The notes under the pieces are model-generated. The model was not told the DNA's origin. It did not search any database and saw only the letters and a list, made by a program, of their open reading frames with translations. Below, one piece after another: positions 42,064 through 51,209 of a stretch of DNA of 64,000 bases. This DNA is from Pseudomonas fluorescens (GTDB lineage Bacteria > Pseudomonadota > Gammaproteobacteria > Pseudomonadales > Pseudomonadaceae). Each line of letters begins with the position of its first letter. The stretch's first letter is position 1. The stretch is from contig NZ_CP148752.1 of assembly GCF_040448305.1 (NCBI RefSeq), positions 6,390,501-6,454,500 on the forward strand, in the 5' to 3' direction. A program made the translations under genes and the position numbers.

Positions 42064-43196
42064 CAGTTTTCTCCCAGTACCGTGGCAACGTTGCGTTCAG
42101 CCATAGCCGGCCCGACGCTCATGCCGACACCGGTGTGCATCAACGCCATGCTCAGGCCTTTTGCCGGGCGCAGGAACGAGAACGGTCCCGGCCCCCGTGA
42201 ACCATAGACCCCCTGCCAGCGTTCGACCACTTGCACCTTGCAGCCCAAGGTCTGCTCGGCCAGTTCGATCATCCAGTCGTCGACCTGCTCGGTATTGAAG
42301 GGTGACGGATCGCTGCCGTAATGGTGCGAATCACCAATGATCAATTCGCCATGGGGTGTCGGACTGATCAGCAAATGGATACCGTTTTCATGCAGGTGCG
42401 GGGCGTGCCGCAGAATCTCGGCCTGCACCGCGGCGGCTTCCGGCAAATCCGCAAAGGCGCCGTAATGCACGCAGCTCAAACCGGTGAGCAACGCGTGTTG
42501 CAGGTTGAGGTTGATCTGCGGGCGGGCGCGGAGCATTTGCAGGCGGCAGATTTGCGGCTCGAGTTCGGCGATCTGTTCGGCCAGCAACGTCTGATAATCG
42601 TGGCCGGAGCAGACGATGATCTGCTCGGCACTGAAGCTGCCGGCGGTGCTGTGCAGGCGACCCGGCTCGATATCGCGCACCAGGGTAGAGAAGTGAAACT
42701 TGACGCCCAGGTCGCGACGCAGGAAGTCGATCAGCGCCGGAATCGCTTCGCGGGAATATAGCTGCTGATCGTCCATGCCATGCAAGGCCGCGCGGTGATG
42801 GCGGAACTGACCGCCGTACAAATCGCGTAACGCAGCGCCGCGCAACAAGTCGACACGGTAACCGTGTTCGACGGCGCGGCCCTCGCAGAAGGCTTCCAGC
42901 AGTTGTTCTTCCGCTTCGGTGCGGGCGAACAGGTACGAGCCATTGCGCTTGAGTTGCAGGCCGGCGAGCTGCGCCCAGTCGCCCCAGATTCCGCGACTGG
43001 CGCGGGCCAGTTCCAGCATCGGTCCCGGCGGCTGGCCGGTGACCAGTGCCTGGCCGAAGTTACGCACCGAAGCGCCGAGGGGCGTTTCGCTGCGCTCGAA
43101 AACCGTGACCTTGAGACCGCGCTTGGCAGCGGCATACGCGTGAGACAAGCCCAGGATGCCGGCGCCGACGATCAGCATGTCGTTGTGTTGTGTCAT
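42063..43196 (-). CDS. FAD-dependent oxidoreductase of a phosphonate operon (TIGR03364 type)
   Basis: The 377-residue protein starts with the FAD Rossmann motif MLIVGAGILGLSHAYAAAKRG and is built like DAO-type amine oxidases (RNFGQALVTGQ, RWQGVYGSRG, MHTGVGMSVGPAM). This type is named for its place in phosphonate gene sets; some members are reported to oxidise aminophosphonates. The ATG at 43196 gives a standard N-terminus; the frame runs 24 codons further upstream into REP sequence. It lies downstream of the transporter genes on the same strand. Confidence 0.82.
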   Translation of the reverse strand: MTQHNDMLIVGAGILGLSHAYAAAKRGLKVTVFERSETPLGASVRNFGQALVTGQPPGPMLELARASRGIWGDWAQLAGLQLKRNGSYLFARTEAEEQLLEAFCEGRAVEHGYRVDLLRGAALRDLYGGQFRHHRAALHGMDDQQLYSREAIPALIDFLRRDLGVKFHFSTLVRDIEPGRLHSTAGSFSAEQIIVCSGHDYQTLLAEQIAELEPQICRLQMLRARPQINLNLQHALLTGLSCVHYGAFADLPEAAAVQAEILRHAPHLHENGIHLLISPTPHGELIIGDSHHYGSDPSPFNTEQVDDWMIELAEQTLGCKVQVVERWQGVYGSRGPGPFSFLRPAKGLSMALMHTGVGMSVGPAMAERNVATVLGEN

Positions 43197-43224
43197 GGGG
43201 TCTTGTCCTGAATTCGAAACCGCC

Positions 43225-43314
43225 ATCGCGAGCAAGCTCGCTCCCACAGTGATTTGTAGTGGACACAAATTTTGTGACCGCCACAGGACCTGTGGGAGCG
43301 AGCTTGCTCGCGAT
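43225..43314. repeat. REP doublet, TGGG type, heads inward
   Basis: ATCGCGAGCAAGCTCGCTCCCACA faces TGTGGGAGCGAGCTTGCTCGCGA. The centre holds CACAAA-T-TTTGTG (43264-43276), also found at 58541. It lies within the phosphonate gene run, between the binding protein and oxidoreductase genes. Confidence 0.92.
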
Positions 43315-43339
43315 GAGGCCCTTACAGCCGATGAAGACC

Positions 43340-44365
43340 TTACTTGGCCGCCACTTTCTCGGACTTGCCGTCATAGCGTTTGCGCCATTCGGCCAGGATC
43401 TCGTCGCGGTTCTTCGAAGCCCAGGCAAAGTCGTTCTTGATCAGGCGCTGCTCGTAGTCAGCCGGCAGTTCGGTCTGCGGCTTGGCGATGCCTGGCTGGG
43501 CGAGCACGGCGAAGTTTTCTTTGTAGAGCTCCATCGCCTCGGGGCTGGCGGAGAAGTCAGCCAGTTTCTTCGCCGCTTCTTCGTGGGCAGTACCCTTGAT
43601 CACGGCAGTCGCTTCGATCTCCCAACCCAAACCTTCCTTCGGCAGGATGATGTCCAGCGGTGCGCCCTGGCGTTTCAGCTGAACGGCCGGGTACTCGAAG
43701 GAAATACCGATCGGGAACTCACCGGCGGCAGCCAGTTTGCAAGGCTTGGAACCGGAGTGAACGTACTGGCCGATGTTCTGGTGCAGGCCGTCCATGTAGG
43801 CCCAGCCCTGCTTCTCGCCGAAGGTTTGCAGCCAGGCGCTGACATCGAGGAAACCGGTGCCGGACGATGCCGGGTTCGGCATGACGATCTTGCCTTTGTA
43901 CTCAGGCTTGGTCAGGTCCTGCCAGCTCACGGGCTTGGTCAGTCCCTGCTTTTCGGCTTCGACGGTGTTGAAGCAAATGGTCGCGGCCCAGACGTCCATG
44001 CCGACCCAGGCTGGTGGGTTGGCCGCGTCGCGGTAGTTGGCGCCGATCTTGCCCAGGTCTTTCGGTGCGTAGCTTTGCAGCATGCCTTGCTGATCGAGAA
44101 TCGCCAGGCTCGAAGCGGCCAGGCCCCATACGGCGTCAGCCTGCGGACGGGCTTTTTCGGCCAGCAGTTTGGCGGTGATGATGCCGGTGGAATCACGCAC
44201 CCATTTGATTTCGACGTCCGGGTTGGCCTTTTCGAAAGCTTCTTTGTAGGTCTTCAGTTGTTCGGCTTCGAGGGCGGTGTACACCGTCAACTCGGTTTTC
44301 GCCGCAAAGGCGTTCAGGCTGAAAGCGGTAAGGACAGCAGCGGCCAGGGCCATAGGCTTGAACAT
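43340..44365 (-). CDS. phnS2: 2-Aminoethylphosphonate ABC transporter substrate-binding protein
   Basis: The 341-residue protein has a signal peptide (cleavage likely after AFA near residue 21) and the fold of iron/phosphonate-type periplasmic binding proteins (LTVYTALEAEQL, VRDSTGIITAKL, ANPPAWVGMDVWAATICFN). It resembles the PhnS2 family, related to the AepX binding proteins described in marine bacteria and P. putida. It is the first periplasmic capture step for 2-aminoethylphosphonate. The permease gene is 39 bases upstream. Confidence 0.85.
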   Translation of the reverse strand: MFKPMALAAAVLTAFSLNAFAAKTELTVYTALEAEQLKTYKEAFEKANPDVEIKWVRDSTGIITAKLLAEKARPQADAVWGLAASSLAILDQQGMLQSYAPKDLGKIGANYRDAANPPAWVGMDVWAATICFNTVEAEKQGLTKPVSWQDLTKPEYKGKIVMPNPASSGTGFLDVSAWLQTFGEKQGWAYMDGLHQNIGQYVHSGSKPCKLAAAGEFPIGISFEYPAVQLKRQGAPLDIILPKEGLGWEIEATAVIKGTAHEEAAKKLADFSASPEAMELYKENFAVLAQPGIAKPQTELPADYEQRLIKNDFAWASKNRDEILAEWRKRYDGKSEKVAAK

Positions 44366-44404
44366 GATCTTTTCCTGTTTTTTGAGTTGAGGGGTTGTGC
44401 AGAT

Positions 44405-46129
44405 TCAATGACCGGGCGCGGTCTGCCGCCAGGCCTGGGACCGGCGCAGCAAACCGCGCGAGGCCCAGGCCAGCAGCAGGGACACGCTCGCCGAGGTAAT
44501 CAGGATCAGAGTCGACATCGCTGCCGCACCGCCGACGTTGCCGGCGTCATCCATGTTCAGCACCGCCACCGCCGCGAGGATGGTGTCGGGGCTGTAGAGG
44601 AAGATCGCCGCCGAAACGGTGGTCATGGCCGAGACGAACAGGTAGCGCACGATGTCCAGCAGCGCCGGCAGGCAGATCGGCACGGTGACACGCAGGTAAT
44701 GGCGGTACAGCGGCGCCTTGAGCGACAGCGCGGCGGCTTCGAACTCGGCGTCGAGTTGGCGCAGCGCGGTGGTGGCGGTCATTTGTGCGGTGGTCAAATA
44801 GTGAGCAATGGTGCAGACGATCAGCAGGGTCATGGTGCCGTAGAGCACGTGCAGCGGGTTGCCGGTGAGGTTGAAGAAGAAGACGTAACCCAAACCCAGT
44901 ACCAGGCCCGGCACCGCCATCGGGACGAAACTGAGCATGCGCAAGGTCAGGTTCAGGCCGCGCTGGCCCTTGGTTTTTTCCATCAGGTAGGCGCCGGTGA
45001 AAATCAGCAGGCTGCCAATCAACGCCGTGCCCAAGGCCATCTTCAAGCCGTTGCCGTAGGCCAGCCAGCCACCGCCAGCGGTTTCGTTGAACTGATAATG
45101 GTTGAGCGACAGCGACAGGTTGTACGGCCAGAACTTCACCAGGGACGAGAACACCGCCATGCCGAACACCAGCAGCAACGCGGCGCAGATCAGCAGGACG
45201 ATGACCATGTAGCAGCTGTCGCGCAGCTTCGACGGCGCGGGTTTGAACACCTGGGCGCGACCGCTCATGGAGTCGCCGTGGCGCCGACGCAACCAGGCAT
45301 CGACCCCGAAACTGAACAGCGCCGGCAGCAGCAGCACCATGCCGATCAACGCCCCGCGACCGAACTGTTGCTGGCCGACCACCGCCTTGTAGGCTTCCAG
45401 CGCCAGCACCTGATAGTCGCCACCGACCACCACCGGCACACCAAAGTCAGTGATGGTCAGGGTGAACACCAGACAGAACGCGGCGAACACGGCCTGACGG
45501 GTCGCCGGCCAGGTGATGCTGCGGAAGGCCTTCGCAGGACTCGCGCCCATGCTGGAGGCCGCGTCGAACAGTCGTGCATCCGCCAGGGACAAGGCCGACA
45601 GCAGAATCATCAAGGCGTGCGGGAAGGTGTAGATGACTTCGCCGAGCACGATGCCCCAGAAGCCGTAGATGTTGTCCGAGAGCAGGCCACGCAGCATGCC
45701 CTGGTTGCCGAACAGGTAAACCAGCGCGATGCCCGGCAGCATCGACGGCGCCATCAATGGCAGCAGCGAAATACCGCGCCAGATGCCTTTGGCCGGAATC
45801 AAGGTGCGTTGCAGCGCGTAGGCAAACAGGTAAGCCAGCGGTACGACAATGGCCGCGACACTGAGGGAAACCTTCAGGCTGTTACCGAGCAACCAATGGA
45901 AGTTTTCGCTGGTCACCAGTTCTTTCGCTGCGACCCAGCCACCGCCCTGCCCGGCTTCGGCGCTGAAGCCGCGCCAGAAAATCGCCAGCAACGGCATCAA
46001 TACGGCAACACCCAACAACACCAGCATGAGGACTTTGCCGCCGACCACGAACAACCGGTCACCGACCTCGGCGCGGGTGGTTTGTCGAACCTGCTTGTGC
46101 GGCAGCGGCAGCGCGATGTTCGCGCTCAT
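44405..46129 (-). CDS. phnU2: 2-Aminoethylphosphonate ABC transporter permease, fused two-domain type
   Basis: The 574-residue protein has two ABC permease domains, about residues 50-290 and 300-560, each with an EAA-like loop (AASSMGASPAKAFRSITWP in the first, AALSLKAPLYRHYLRVTVP in the second). This two-in-one build is normal for the iron/phosphonate permease group. Its start overlaps the ATPase stop by one base. Confidence 0.87.
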   Translation of the reverse strand: MSANIALPLPHKQVRQTTRAEVGDRLFVVGGKVLMLVLLGVAVLMPLLAIFWRGFSAEAGQGGGWVAAKELVTSENFHWLLGNSLKVSLSVAAIVVPLAYLFAYALQRTLIPAKGIWRGISLLPLMAPSMLPGIALVYLFGNQGMLRGLLSDNIYGFWGIVLGEVIYTFPHALMILLSALSLADARLFDAASSMGASPAKAFRSITWPATRQAVFAAFCLVFTLTITDFGVPVVVGGDYQVLALEAYKAVVGQQQFGRGALIGMVLLLPALFSFGVDAWLRRRHGDSMSGRAQVFKPAPSKLRDSCYMVIVLLICAALLLVFGMAVFSSLVKFWPYNLSLSLNHYQFNETAGGGWLAYGNGLKMALGTALIGSLLIFTGAYLMEKTKGQRGLNLTLRMLSFVPMAVPGLVLGLGYVFFFNLTGNPLHVLYGTMTLLIVCTIAHYLTTAQMTATTALRQLDAEFEAAALSLKAPLYRHYLRVTVPICLPALLDIVRYLFVSAMTTVSAAIFLYSPDTILAAVAVLNMDDAGNVGGAAAMSTLILITSASVSLLLAWASRGLLRRSQAWRQTAPGH

Positions 46130-47205
46130 CAGGCAAACACCTGCAGGCTGCGCGGCGGCAAGGCGACCATGATCTGCTGGGCGCCAAGGCGTGGCATGGC
46201 TTCCGGTGCCAGCTCCGCCAACAGCGCATGCCCCGGCAACTGATCGAGTTCGAAGCTCATGCGGCAGCGGTTACCGAGGAAGGTGATTTCACGAACCTTG
46301 GCCGGGAACAGGTTTTCCTCGTGCACCAACGGGTTGACGTTGATCGCCTCCGGACGGCAGAACAAACGGCCCGACGCGGTCTTGGCGCTGCCTTCGGCCA
46401 GACGCATGTTCAGCCCGCCGACCTGGGCGTGGCTGTCGCTGCTGCGCTGGAACGGCAACCAGTTGCCCTGGCCGACGAACTCCGCCACGAATGGCGTGGC
46501 CGGGCGGTTGTAGATTTCCTGCGGTGTGGCGTATTGCTCGACCTTGCCGTTGTTCATCACGGCGATGCGGTCGGCCATCAGCATGGCCTCGTCCTGATTG
46601 TGGGTCACCATCAAGGTGGTGATGCCGAGGTTGCGTTGCAGTTGGCGCAATTCGGTGCACAGATGCTCGCGCACCCGGGCATCGAGGGCCGACATCGGTT
46701 CGTCCAACAGCAACAGCGAAGGTGCCGGGGCCAAGGCGCGAGCGAGTGCAACCCGCTGCTGCTGGCCGCCGGACAATTGACCGGGATACTTTTTCTCGCT
46801 GCCGCTCAGGCCGACCAGTTCCAGCATCTGGCCGACACGACGGCGCACCTCGTCGCGACCGCTGCCGGCGAGGCCATAGGCAATGTTCGCTTCGACGGTG
46901 AGATTGGGAAACAACGCGTAGGACTGGAACAGAATGCCGTAGTCCCGCGCTTGGGGCGCCAGGTGGGAAACGTCGCGATCGCCTAGGTACAACTCGCCGC
47001 TGTCCTGTTTCTCCAGTCCTGCGATGCAGCGCAGCAAGGTGGTTTTGCCACAGCCCGACGGCCCCAGCAGACACACCAGCTCACCGGCCGCTACGTCGAG
47101 GGAAACGTTGTCCAGCGCGGTGAAGGCGCCGAAGTGCTTCTGTACACCGCGCACCTTCATCGGTGCGCCGGGGTTGGTCAGGGCGGTTGCGATCGAGTTG
47201 TTCAT
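46129..47205 (-). CDS. phnT2: 2-Aminoethylphosphonate ABC transporter ATPase
   Basis: The 358-residue ATPase has Walker A GPSGCGKTT, signature LSGGQQQRVALARAL and Walker B LLLLDEPMSALD, with a C-terminal TOBE-type domain. It heads the importer operon and is followed by the permease and binding-protein genes. The upstream gap of about 140 bases should hold the promoter; the LysR gene lies upstream on the same strand beyond a REP doublet. Confidence 0.88.
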   Translation of the reverse strand: MNNSIATALTNPGAPMKVRGVQKHFGAFTALDNVSLDVAAGELVCLLGPSGCGKTTLLRCIAGLEKQDSGELYLGDRDVSHLAPQARDYGILFQSYALFPNLTVEANIAYGLAGSGRDEVRRRVGQMLELVGLSGSEKKYPGQLSGGQQQRVALARALAPAPSLLLLDEPMSALDARVREHLCTELRQLQRNLGITTLMVTHNQDEAMLMADRIAVMNNGKVEQYATPQEIYNRPATPFVAEFVGQGNWLPFQRSSDSHAQVGGLNMRLAEGSAKTASGRLFCRPEAINVNPLVHEENLFPAKVREITFLGNRCRMSFELDQLPGHALLAELAPEAMPRLGAQQIMVALPPRSLQVFA

Positions 47206-47344
47206 GGACGGACCTCATCTAGCAGATGGGGCCATCCTAGAGTTGTAATGAGTCCGTCATGTGGCAGTAAGGCAAAAACTGCCGATAGTGGTATTCGGGA
47301 TTTTTGGTTAAGCCTTCAAGCCCTGTTTTGTTTGATCTGGCGCC

Positions 47345-47409
47345 TTCGCGAGCAAGCCCGCTCCCACAGTTGATCGCGGTCCCCTGTGGGAGCGGGCTTG
47401 CTCGCGAAG
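47345..47409. repeat. REP doublet, TGGG type, heads inward, short spacer
   Basis: TTCGCGAGCAAGCCCGCTCCCACA faces TGTGGGAGCGGGCTTGCTCGCGA with about 19 bases between. It lies between the importer ATPase and LysR genes. Confidence 0.92.
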
Positions 47410-47432
47410 AGGCCAGGACGGCACTACAAATC

Positions 47433-48296
47433 TCAGGCCGGAGCCATTTCCTGCGCCAACCCCAGAAACGCCGCCGGCAGTCGCGCGTTTTTACGCTCCT
47501 TGAGGCAGTACAGGTACTCGGGAATCTGCGGCGCATTCTCGATGGTCAGCACCCGCAGTTGCGGATCATGGGGCACTTCCTGCCGGGCAATGATGCTGAT
47601 GCCGATGTTGCGCAGCACCGCTTCGCGGATCGATTCGCGGCTGCCGATCTCCAGCAACGGGCCGAAACACACACCCGCGCTGGCCAGCAACTCTTCGGTC
47701 AGGCGACGGGTGGTCGAGCCCGGTTCGCGCATCAGCAGGGTGTGCCCGGCCAAGGCGCCGAGCGGCACGTGATCGTGAACCGCCAGCGGATGATTGCGAT
47801 GCACCGCCAGCACCAGCGGATCACTGCCGAGCACCCGGCGAACCAGTCGCGCGTCATCGAGCAACTGCGACGACGCCGCGACATCGACCCGGTAATCTTC
47901 CAGAGCTTCAAGCACCTGTTGGGAGTTGCCGATTTCCACCGAAACCTCAACCTGCGGCAGGCGCTCGCGGAACGTTTTCACCAGGTCGAGGATGTAATAC
48001 GGCGCCGTGGCGGCTATGCGCAACGTGCCCTGGACCTGACCGCAGTTACGCAGGAAAAACTCGATGTCGGCTTCCTGTTGCATCAGCACCTTGACCATCG
48101 GCAGCAGCCGCGCGCCCTCCTCGCTGACGCTGAGACGCCGGCCGCCGCGGTAGAACAGCTCGACCGAGTACTGACTTTCGAGGTTGCGGATCTGCGTCGT
48201 CACCGTCGGCTGGCTCAGGCCGAGCTTTTTGGCAGCCTGGGTAATGCTGCCCAGGCGGGCCACCATGTAAAACGCCTTAAGCTCCGCACTCAGCAC
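47433..48296 (-). CDS. LysR-family regulator of the phosphonate locus
   Basis: The 287-residue protein has the LysR helix-turn-helix near residues 18-40 (SITQAAKKLGLSQPTVTTQI) and an effector-binding domain from about residue 90. Its place upstream of the importer genes suggests it senses an aminophosphonate or a breakdown product. It begins 16 bases after the cadA stop on the same strand, so read-through from the metal-efflux gene is possible. Confidence 0.86.
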   Translation of the reverse strand: MLSAELKAFYMVARLGSITQAAKKLGLSQPTVTTQIRNLESQYSVELFYRGGRRLSVSEEGARLLPMVKVLMQQEADIEFFLRNCGQVQGTLRIAATAPYYILDLVKTFRERLPQVEVSVEIGNSQQVLEALEDYRVDVAASSQLLDDARLVRRVLGSDPLVLAVHRNHPLAVHDHVPLGALAGHTLLMREPGSTTRRLTEELLASAGVCFGPLLEIGSRESIREAVLRNIGISIIARQEVPHDPQLRVLTIENAPQIPEYLYCLKERKNARLPAAFLGLAQEMAPA

Positions 48297-48312
48297 AACC
48301 GTCCCTCATCCT

Positions 48313-50574
48313 TTACTTGCGCAGCAGGCGCAAACCGTTGAACACCACCAGCAAACTCACGCCCATGTCGGCGAACACCGCCATCCACATGGTAGCGACC
48401 CCGGCGAAGGTTACCCCAAGAAAGATCGCCTTGATGACCAAAGCCAGGGCGATGTTCTGTTTGAGGATGCTCGATGTCTGCCGAGACAGGCGGATGAATG
48501 CCGGGATTTTGCGGAGATCGTCGTCCATCAGGGCAACATCGGCGGTTTCGATAGCGGTATCGGTGCCTGCGGCGGCCATGGCGAAGCCGATCTCGGAACG
48601 CGCCAGCGCCGGGGCGTCGTTGATGCCATCGCCGACCATGCCGACCCGATGCCCCTGGGCATAAAGAGCCTCGATGGCCTGCAATTTGTCGCCTGGCAAC
48701 AGGTCCCCCTTGGCCTCGTCGATGCCGACTTGCGCGGCAATGGCCTGCGCGGTGTGGACGTTATCGCCGGTGAGCATCAGGGTTTTGATGCCCAGGTCAT
48801 GCAGTTGCAGGATGGCTTCGCGGCTGGACACTTTTACCGTATCGGCGACGGCAAACAGCGCCAACGGGCCAGATGAATCAAGCAGCAGCACCACCGACTT
48901 GCCCTGCTTTTCCAGGGCAAACAGCTTTTCTTCCAGCGCCGGCGAACACAGGCCCAGATCCTCTACCAGTCGATGGTTGCCCAAATGGTAGAGCTGGCCG
49001 TTGATCTCGCCGCGCACACCACGACCGCCCAGCGCTTCGAAGTTATCCACAATCAACGTCGCGGTCTGGTTATCCACAGCCGCTTTGGCGATGGCCAGGG
49101 AAACCGGGTGATCCGAGCGCCCAGCCAGCGCGGCGGCAATGGCAGGTGCCGAGTCGTCGGCGGTCGGGTCCAGCGACAGGTAATCGGTCTGCACCGGTTT
49201 GCCGTGGGTGATGGTGCCGGTCTTGTCCAAGGCCAGGTAATCGAGCTTGTAACCGCCCTCCAGATAAACGCCGCCCTTGACCAGAATGCCTTTGCGCGCC
49301 GCCGCCGCGAGGCCGCTGACGATGGTCACCGGCGTGGAAATCACCAGCGCACACGGGCAGGCCACCACCAGCAGCACCAGCGCCCGGTAGATCCAGTCGA
49401 ACCACAACGCGCCCATGAACATTGGCGGGATCACCGCCACGGCCAAGGCCAGGATGAACACTGCCGGGGTGTAGATTTTCGAGAAGCTGTCGACGAAACG
49501 CTGGGTCGGCGCCCGCGCGCCTTGGGCCTGCTCGACGGCGTGGATGATGCGCGCCAGGGTCGAGTTATCCGCCGCGGCGGTCACCGCGTACTCCAGGGAA
49601 CCTGCCTGGTTGATGGTGCCGGCGAAGACTTTGTCGCCGAGGGTCTTTTCTACCGGCAAACTTTCACCGGTGATTGGCGCCTGGTCGATGGTCGAGCGAC
49701 CGGACAGCACTTCACCGTCCAGGCCGATGCGCTCACCGGGACGGACCCGTACCCGCGCACCGAGCCCAATGGTTTTGACATCCTGCTCAAGCCAGATCCC
49801 ATCAGCCTGCAACACCGTGGCCGTGTCCGGGGTCATCTGCATCAGGCCGCCGATGGCATTGCGCGCACGATCAAGTGACTTGGCTTCGATCAACTCGGCC
49901 ACGGTGAACAGGAACATCACCATCGCCGCTTCCGGCCACTGGCCGATCAGCACCGCGCCGGTCACGGCAATGCTCATCAGCGCGTTGATGTTCAGGTTGC
50001 GGTTTTTAAGGGCGATCCAGCCTTTTTTGTAAGTGCCGAGGCCACCACTGAGGATCGAGACCAGCGCGATGACCGCCACCACCCAGTTCGGCGCGAAACC
50101 GGTGAAGTGGATAACCTCTGCCAGCAATGCACCAACACCGGACAGCGCCAAGGGCCACCACGGTTTTTTCCGGGGCGCCGGCGTCGGGGTTTCAGCCCCC
50201 TGATCCATCGGCTCGGCCTGCATGCCCAAGGACTTGATAGCCTCGACGATCGGCTCGGTACCGGGCAAATCGTGGGTCACGCCGAGCACCCGATTAATCA
50301 GATTGAACTCCAGCTGCTGCACCCCGGTCAGTTTACTTAGCTTGTTCTGAATAAGTGTCTGCTCGGTCGGGCAGTCCATTGCCTCGATACGGAAACTACT
50401 CAGCCTAGCGCCAATCGTCGGCGATTCGCTCAGTTTTACCAGCGCAGGCGCTGCCGCTTTAGATGAGCAACAGGCGTCGCCGTGACCGCCATGGCCATGT
50501 TTTTGCACGGGTTTGAGCTTGTGGCTGTGCTCGTGCTCAGCCCCGGGTTTGCGGGAGTGCAGGGAATCGCTCAT
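48313..50574 (-). CDS. cadA: CadA-type P1B heavy-metal ATPase (Cd/Zn/Pb export)
   Basis: The 753-residue pump has a His-rich N-terminus (GHGGHGDACCSS), one degenerate heavy-metal domain with a single-cysteine MDCPTEQ, eight membrane segments, the metal-site CPC (Cys406-Pro-Cys408) and the phosphorylation site DKTGT (Asp450). MVGDGINDAPAL marks the hinge. The CPC plus His-rich tail indicates divalent Zn/Cd/Pb rather than copper, supported by the divergent cadR. It exports metal from cytoplasm to periplasm. Confidence 0.92.
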   Translation of the reverse strand: MSDSLHSRKPGAEHEHSHKLKPVQKHGHGGHGDACCSSKAAAPALVKLSESPTIGARLSSFRIEAMDCPTEQTLIQNKLSKLTGVQQLEFNLINRVLGVTHDLPGTEPIVEAIKSLGMQAEPMDQGAETPTPAPRKKPWWPLALSGVGALLAEVIHFTGFAPNWVVAVIALVSILSGGLGTYKKGWIALKNRNLNINALMSIAVTGAVLIGQWPEAAMVMFLFTVAELIEAKSLDRARNAIGGLMQMTPDTATVLQADGIWLEQDVKTIGLGARVRVRPGERIGLDGEVLSGRSTIDQAPITGESLPVEKTLGDKVFAGTINQAGSLEYAVTAAADNSTLARIIHAVEQAQGARAPTQRFVDSFSKIYTPAVFILALAVAVIPPMFMGALWFDWIYRALVLLVVACPCALVISTPVTIVSGLAAAARKGILVKGGVYLEGGYKLDYLALDKTGTITHGKPVQTDYLSLDPTADDSAPAIAAALAGRSDHPVSLAIAKAAVDNQTATLIVDNFEALGGRGVRGEINGQLYHLGNHRLVEDLGLCSPALEEKLFALEKQGKSVVLLLDSSGPLALFAVADTVKVSSREAILQLHDLGIKTLMLTGDNVHTAQAIAAQVGIDEAKGDLLPGDKLQAIEALYAQGHRVGMVGDGINDAPALARSEIGFAMAAAGTDTAIETADVALMDDDLRKIPAFIRLSRQTSSILKQNIALALVIKAIFLGVTFAGVATMWMAVFADMGVSLLVVFNGLRLLRK

Positions 50575-50604
50575 TGGTTGCGTCCATAAGAGTGCCTGTT
50601 GCCA

Positions 50605-50635
50605 AGTAAAGACCCTGTAGCCACTATAGGGTCAA
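50605..50635 (-). promoter_or_regulatory. MerR-type promoter and CadR operator between cadA and cadR
   Basis: A near-perfect dyad spans 50611-50633 (GACCCTGTAG on the left, CTATAGGGTC on the right). On the minus strand TTGACC (50630-50635) and TTTACT (50605-50610) are separated by 19 bases, the stretched spacing typical of MerR-family promoters, with the dyad filling the spacer. Metal-bound CadR would untwist this promoter and turn on cadA. Confidence 0.82.
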
Positions 50636-50667
50636 GCACCCTTTCTGGAGTTTTGGAGATTGGCGTC

Positions 50668-51117
50668 ATGAAAATTGGAGAATTGGCGAAACTCACGGAC
50701 TGCGCCGTGGAAACGATCCGCTACTACGAGCGCGAAAACCTTCTGCCGGAACCGGCCCGCAGTGACGGCAATTATCGCGTCTATACCCAGGCCCACGCCG
50801 AGCGCCTGACCTTCATCCGCAACTGTCGCACCCTCGACATGACGCTTGAAGAAATCCGCAGCCTGCTGGCGTTTCGCGACAGTCCGCAGGACCAGTGCGA
50901 AAGCGTGAATGCGTTGATCGACGAGCACATCCACCATGTAAAGGCGCGGATCGACGGCTTGCTGGCCTTGCAGACGCAACTGCTCGACCTGCGCCAACGC
51001 TGCGACGAGGGGCCAGGGGTCGATCAATGCGGGATTTTGCAGCGGCTGGAAGTGAGCGGCGGGGTGGTGGCGACGGAGGTTGAGCATTCCCATGTGGGCC
51101 GCAGTCACGGCCACTAA
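50668..51117 (+). CDS. cadR: CadR MerR-family metal-responsive regulator
   Basis: The 149-residue protein has the MerR DNA-binding domain (MKIGELAKLTDCAVETIRYY), a dimer helix and metal-ligand cysteines Cys77, Cys112 and Cys121, followed by a short His-rich tail (HSHVGRSHGH) as in CadR of pseudomonads. The ATG at 50668 gives the standard MerR start; the frame is open 23 codons upstream across the operator. It is divergent from cadA. Confidence 0.92.
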   Translation: MKIGELAKLTDCAVETIRYYERENLLPEPARSDGNYRVYTQAHAERLTFIRNCRTLDMTLEEIRSLLAFRDSPQDQCESVNALIDEHIHHVKARIDGLLALQTQLLDLRQRCDEGPGVDQCGILQRLEVSGGVVATEVEHSHVGRSHGH

Positions 51118-51124
51118 AGACGCC

Positions 51125-51189
51125 ATCGCGAGCAGGCTCGCTCCCACAGGGGATCGCGATCAACTGTGGGAGCGAGCCTGCTCGCGATG
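51125..51189. repeat. REP doublet, TGGG type, heads inward, short spacer
   Basis: ATCGCGAGCAGGCTCGCTCCCACA faces TGTGGGAGCGAGCCTGCTCGCGA with about 19 bases between, the same build as at 47345. It separates the convergent cadR and thyA genes. Confidence 0.92.
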
Positions 51190-51209
51190 ACCGCGAAGCG
51201 GTCCCTGAA

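Noticed and set aside
43259..46243. 994-codon open frame on the plus strand opposite the phosphonate importer genes
   Set aside because: The opposite strand has three clear ABC-transporter genes; this frame is low-complexity Gln/Arg/His antisense translation with no domains.
48313..50574. Copper ATPase (CopA) as identity of the metal pump
   Set aside because: The His-rich N-terminus and divergent CadR-type regulator fit Cd/Zn/Pb; CopA would normally have CxxC metal domains and a CueR-type partner.
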